From Anoplopoma fimbria (taxonomy: Eukaryota; Chordata; Actinopteri; Perciformes; Anoplopomatidae), in NCBI RefSeq assembly GCF_027596085.1, contig NC_072464.1, positions 10,808,233-10,872,232 of the forward strand: a stretch of 64,000 bases of DNA, written 5' to 3'. The first letter of the stretch is position 1; the number at the start of each line of letters is the position of its first letter. The notes beneath the pieces were generated by a model. It worked only from the letters and a program-made list of their open reading frames with translations, did no database searches and was not told the origin of the DNA. Positions 59,501 to 64,000 of this stretch are shown one piece after another. The translations under genes were made by a program, and so were the position numbers.

Positions 59501-61690
59501 GTGTGTGTCTGTGTGTCAGTCAGACTTAGCCAGAGACGTAGGGCAGATGGACAGTGATGGAAGTGCAGGGTGAAGTGTGTGAGACGGAGATCAGAGCAGG
59601 CCGGAGTGCTGAGTGCCAGTCCTGCTGTTGGAGCTGGCCGCCACACATGGCACTGTGCCCAGGCTACGCCAACAGATGTGTCACTAGTGAGTCAGCTGTG
59701 TGTGTGTGTTTCAGACACAGACACCCACCCGCACACTCTGTGAAGAGAGCGACTTGTGTAATAAACCCCTCCACCCCCCTCCTCCTGCTACGGGTAAATC
59801 TGTATCCCACCCTCTTCCTATCCTCCTGCCTTCATTGCCACTTCCATCATTGTGATGGACACGGCTAGGCGTCTGTCGCCATGATCTGATATGACAGAAT
59901 GTGACATTACACACATGTCGCCTCCCTGGGGATGGAAGGGCATCGTCTGCAGACCAGAGGAAAGGATGAACCTGGGAGGAGGGAGCGAGGGTTCTCATAC
60001 AAAGGCGGGACGGACAGACCAGCAGAGAGAGACAACTGGTATTATGGGTGTAAGAGTGCGTGAGGGGTAAAGACTAAAACACTCACAGGAGAAAAGACCT
60101 GGGTGGGGACGTATGGAGATATGTAGCTATTGTACTTTGGGAACAGTTAAGAACTTGGAAATGCGGAAATGTTCATTGTAAATATATCCGTGGCTCAAAG
60201 TTCAGTCATACTTATGTGAGTCATGTGTGAGAGCCCTTGTTCCTGTCATGGTAGATACATTATGTAAAATGTTCACTCTGTGGCGTCACAGCTCTATCTT
60301 TAGTGCCTCTTAGCATTCCTAGCATTCTGTAAGTACCAAGCTTGTATCAGGATCGCTAACTGCAGGGTGTGGCATGTTAATCTCAGGGAGCCACCTCAAC
60401 AGACGACCGTACAGGTGTTCCCCTCAGCCAGGTTACTGTGGGATGTCCGACAGATCTTTGATTGGAGGTTGGCAGATGTCTTGCTTTTGTTGTACTACTT
60501 AAAGTTGGCGTTAGTGACATTGGAGAAAACAGCAAGAGCACGCATGAATTGAATGTGTCCAAGTGGAAAACCTGGCCCAGTAATGCCAACAATTTACCAA
60601 TGAAAGTAGCTAGCAGTGCTAGCGCCAAAAGTCCTTAAATCTAGTGAGAAAGTAGACTACTTATTTTCATAAATATAAAAAGTTTAATTTATAAACAATA
60701 AAACAAACCTCGTCTACAATTCCGTGCACTCTGGTTTCTTTTAGTCTTTCTGATGATAGTATTTGTTCAGGTACAACCAATTGGTTTTTTTTTTTTACTC
60801 TGCCCTCAAAGGTTTTTTAAAAGTTTTATACACAGGTGTGTGAGATGAAAGAACCCTGTGTGAATGGACCAAAATATCCGACACACTGTCGATACTTTAT
60901 TTATGACGTGTCAGTTCTTAGACCCTTCATCAGGTAAAATGCATTACTTGTGTCAAAAAAGCAAACACACATCGTAGTACCTCGTGGGAAGACTTGATTG
61001 TTGTCTCCTGCTTTTGATCCTATTACACCGGCTCTTACTGATGTAACGCCGATGACGGCATTAAAAGGATTGACCCGCGAGCATTTTTGGAAAAGTACAA
61101 AAATGACCACCTGTGGCTGCTTGTCAGCAAAAGTATCCCGGCTTACTGTAGATATTAATGTTTTCCATTCTCTTAAAAGCAATTTATTTAAATGGTTGGA
61201 CTTAGTGTATTTTTAGGTAAGATGTTGAAACGTCTATCAGACTACCAGACCTATATATCATCTTTTTTTTTTAATGTTACAAAACTTTGACTTGAGACGT
61301 GGTAATATGATTTTAATGAATAAAGGGTGCATGTAAGTTATACCTTGTATAAAGAGATTGAAAGGCTTTTCTGTTTAAGAGAGCTGGCTGCTGCTTCTTC
61401 AGACTGCACGGTTCCTTGCTGATGGCTGTGTGTTTTTGTATATTATTGCAGAAAAACTGAGCAGAGGGGGAAATAATGTGTCTGATATCGGCCTAAACAA
61501 ATAATGGACGAAAGAAATTCTTGAGATGGAGGCGAAGCAGACGGAGAGCACGCAGAGGAGCTAGAGAGCGAGAAAGAGAGAGCAATACTCCATTGTGACT
61601 GAACTGCAAAATGGGATTTGCATAAATAAGGCTGAAACATCAGCAGGGCCTTTTACAGCCAACAGCAGGGCTGAGATGAGCGAAGAGAGT
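53520..61690. other. Intergenic or intronic DNA, no gene recognised
   Basis: No reading frame of note and no convincing exon with paired splice sites. Minor features: short (GT)n near 59486-59516, a GGAG-rich patch near 58420-58490 and some AT-rich runs. If 50430 is a real donor, this could all be a long first intron. Confidence 0.4.
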
Positions 61691-61692
61691 TA

Positions 61693-61730
61693 GTGTGTGT
61701 GTGTGTGTGTGTGTGTGCGTGTGTGTGTGT
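61693..61730 (+). repeat. (GT)n microsatellite
   Basis: Short GT run with one GC interruption, followed by a C9 run near 61750. Confidence 0.9.
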
Positions 61731-64000
61731 TTGTACTTGTGTGTTTCTCCCCCCCCCATGTTTTTCAAACAATGCCTTTGTGGTATTGTTGGGTTAAAAA
61801 TTCAACCCAGTGGACTGGGTTCTCAACAAGGTCATGGTTTCTTTCCTCTTAATCACACACCTGTTAATCCCCCCCCCATCATACCAGTGGACCCTCTACT
61901 GGTATAGAGCCTCCCATCTCCCCCTCAGAGGAATTTGGGTGACGTAGCAGGGAAGGTCTACTTTCTCCACAACGCTCAGCCAGCGTACGATGACTGTTGC
62001 ATAAGCATGAAATGAAATGCTCTCTTTTTGGTGCCACCCGCATTCAAAAAACCCCCAAATCTAATTGAATTGAACTATTTTCTGCCCTCTTTTCATGTGG
62101 AACCTCATATTTGTATCAGAGGCACGAAGCTCATTTTTAGAGCCTCATTATACTGTTTCCCCATTAACTTGCATGCACTGCAGCTCCCCGTGTGTGCTGT
62201 GATAGACAGTTCAGCGTCTTTACTGGAGATAGAGGAAGAGAAATCTCTATGATTGCCTCTACGGTGTTTTGTTGTGCGTGTGTGCATGGTGGGCTGCAGT
62301 ATGCACGCCTGATGTGTGTGTGTGTGTGTATGTGTGTTCCTTATGACAGTCATGTCAGCAAGCTCCCCAATTAGTGTCTTGTTAGCGTGCGATTGGAGGG
62401 AGCAGGAGATTGACAGGTCCTGCTGTTAGCGTCAGTATGCGTGTACATGCTCACATTATGCACATTTGTGTACGATTAGGGTTTAAGTTTAGATAACACC
62501 CCTTGAGGGCATACGTGCTAGTTGGGGCTGAATGAGGGTAGGAGCCTGGTTCTTTGATTTTAATAAAATGAGATCTCATTTTCCAATGGACTGCAAAAGG
62601 CTGCCATGTGTCAAGGCCCCCGTGGTACATCATCTTGGTCAAGGCTCGTCTATACGCCCGCCTTACAGTGGAGGAAAAACCTCTCTTCACTTGAGTCAGG
62701 ACAGCAGAGTCACTTACCCACCCTCATCCAAACACAACATGCTGGAAACTCACCTTTTTTAAACTGCCCCTATACACCCAATGCTTCAAACAGAGGGCTT
62801 TTCAGATGGTCAAACAGTATCTGAAACCCCCTCCTCCCACACCTGTCTTATGGTGAAATAGGAAAAGAGAATTGCCTGCGATTTTTGCGAACAGCTGAAA
62901 TGAAAAATCCCAACATTCACGCTTACTTCATGAAGGGATTTGTCCAGTTGTGCAGAGCGGGAAAAGTGAGCAGGATTTGAATTTCTCCCTCAAGCTCTCC
63001 GTTTGGATTCTTTTTTTGTATGTACAAATGAGGGAAACGCCTTAAATGTCATTGAAGAAATTGTGTTTAAAAGTGTGTGTCCATATCACCATATTTGAGC
63101 ACTTCTCGCGTCTTGCCTGTCTCTGTGACGGCAGGCTTTTTGCCCCACCGTAATGTAGCCATTTTTGTAGACCTGTTTGCCTAGCATGTGTTATGAATTA
63201 GTATTTTTGAAGCATTCCATGGCCTCTTAGGCACACTTAGCACCCACCCTTCACTTATGTCCCTTTTTAAAATAAAAGTTTAAGCACTCATTTATTAGCG
63301 CTGATACGCTCTTAGTTGTTTTAGAGGAAGGTATGCAATTTGAAAAAAATATATTTTCCATATTGTTTCTACTAAGACTGAAAGCATTTTTTTGTAAGGC
63401 ACTTTTAATGTAATGTATGATTTAGGAATTGTGTGTGCAGTTTTAATCCCCATTTGTCAAATGTATGACTTACCCAAGTCAGTGCTTCACTTTGATGAAC
63501 AAATTAGAGTCAACAGCAACAAAAATGGCATCTCTGTTTCTGCCACTTTCTCATCTCTTCCTCTCTCATACTTCCCATATTTGCAAGTTAGCTCTAACAA
63601 AACCCGACACGCAGAAACGACGGCTGATCGGACACTAGTAGAAACTGTCTGTTTTGCTGATAGTGTTCAATTATTTAGACACAGAATTTAAACTGTGAGG
63701 ACTATAGCTTGAGCCAAAGCCCGTGTGAAATTATTGTCACTTTCTGTGTGCTGCATATTACTAATGCAGATAAACTTGATTTCTAATTGTGTGTTGCGGT
63801 CCTTGTTTCCATAGTTATGTATCAAAGCATGTTATTTTGCAAAATATAAACACCAGAATAGAGGTCTTTCAAGCAGTTCTGTTGTAAATTAACAAATCCC
63901 AAGTTCAGCAATCGATAATCAGCCCATTGCGTCTCTGAAAAGTCCCCTGTTCTGTATCACAAAGTGTGTTTTTATACATAAAGGTTAGTCTAATCGGTGT
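61731..64000. other. Non-coding end of the window
   Basis: No gene, RNA or clear repeat seen. There are C-runs near 61750 and 61869 and a short (GT)n near 62313. Confidence 0.4.

Overview
The window looks like teleost (probably percomorph) nuclear DNA. Genes are split by GT-AG introns, no operons are visible, (CA)n/(GT)n tracts are very dense, an intact-looking Tc1 transposon with 0.2-kb inverted repeats is present, and several fish-type interspersed repeats occur. Three protein-coding genes, all on the + strand, fill the first 33 kb. The neighbouring MORC3-CHAF1B order matches the order I know from human chromosome 21.

Layout. (1) 1088-10443: morc3. The ATPase, S5-like and CW parts are intact over 17 predicted exons and reading stays open to a stop at 9150-9152 (613 aa). 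The coiled-coil and C-terminal exons are still recognisable up to 10443 but carry several frameshifts and one nonsense codon. (2) 12278-20769 (poly-A signal at 21313): chaf1b, the CAF-1 p60 subunit, 13 coding exons, 617 aa, with a GC-box/CCAAT/ETS/E2F promoter and one probable GC-AG intron. (3) 21586-23217: a Tc1/mariner element with an uninterrupted 346-aa DD34E transposase and TA target duplication, beside a local 0.24-kb direct duplication. (4) 24900-32285: a six-coding-exon, 980-aa ZBTB11-like gene that joins an integrase-type HHCC zinc domain, a BTB domain, a long basic disordered region with five SUMO-consensus sites, and two C2H2 fingers. (5) 33-50 kb: no supported gene; the stretch is dominated by microsatellites and strand-asymmetric purine/pyrimidine blocks. 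(6) 50.1-64 kb: a GC-richer stretch with a possible non-coding first exon (good donor after 50430), then probably intronic or intergenic DNA.

The three genes are separate transcription units. All three concern chromatin (MORC3 reads H3K4me3, CAF-1 deposits H3-H4 during replication, BTB/zinc-finger proteins are usually transcriptional regulators), but nothing here shows that they act together. Exon boundaries were read by eye, using splice consensus, phase continuity and resemblance to the human families; no alignment or search was run. I found no CRISPR array, tRNA, rRNA or prokaryote-like system.
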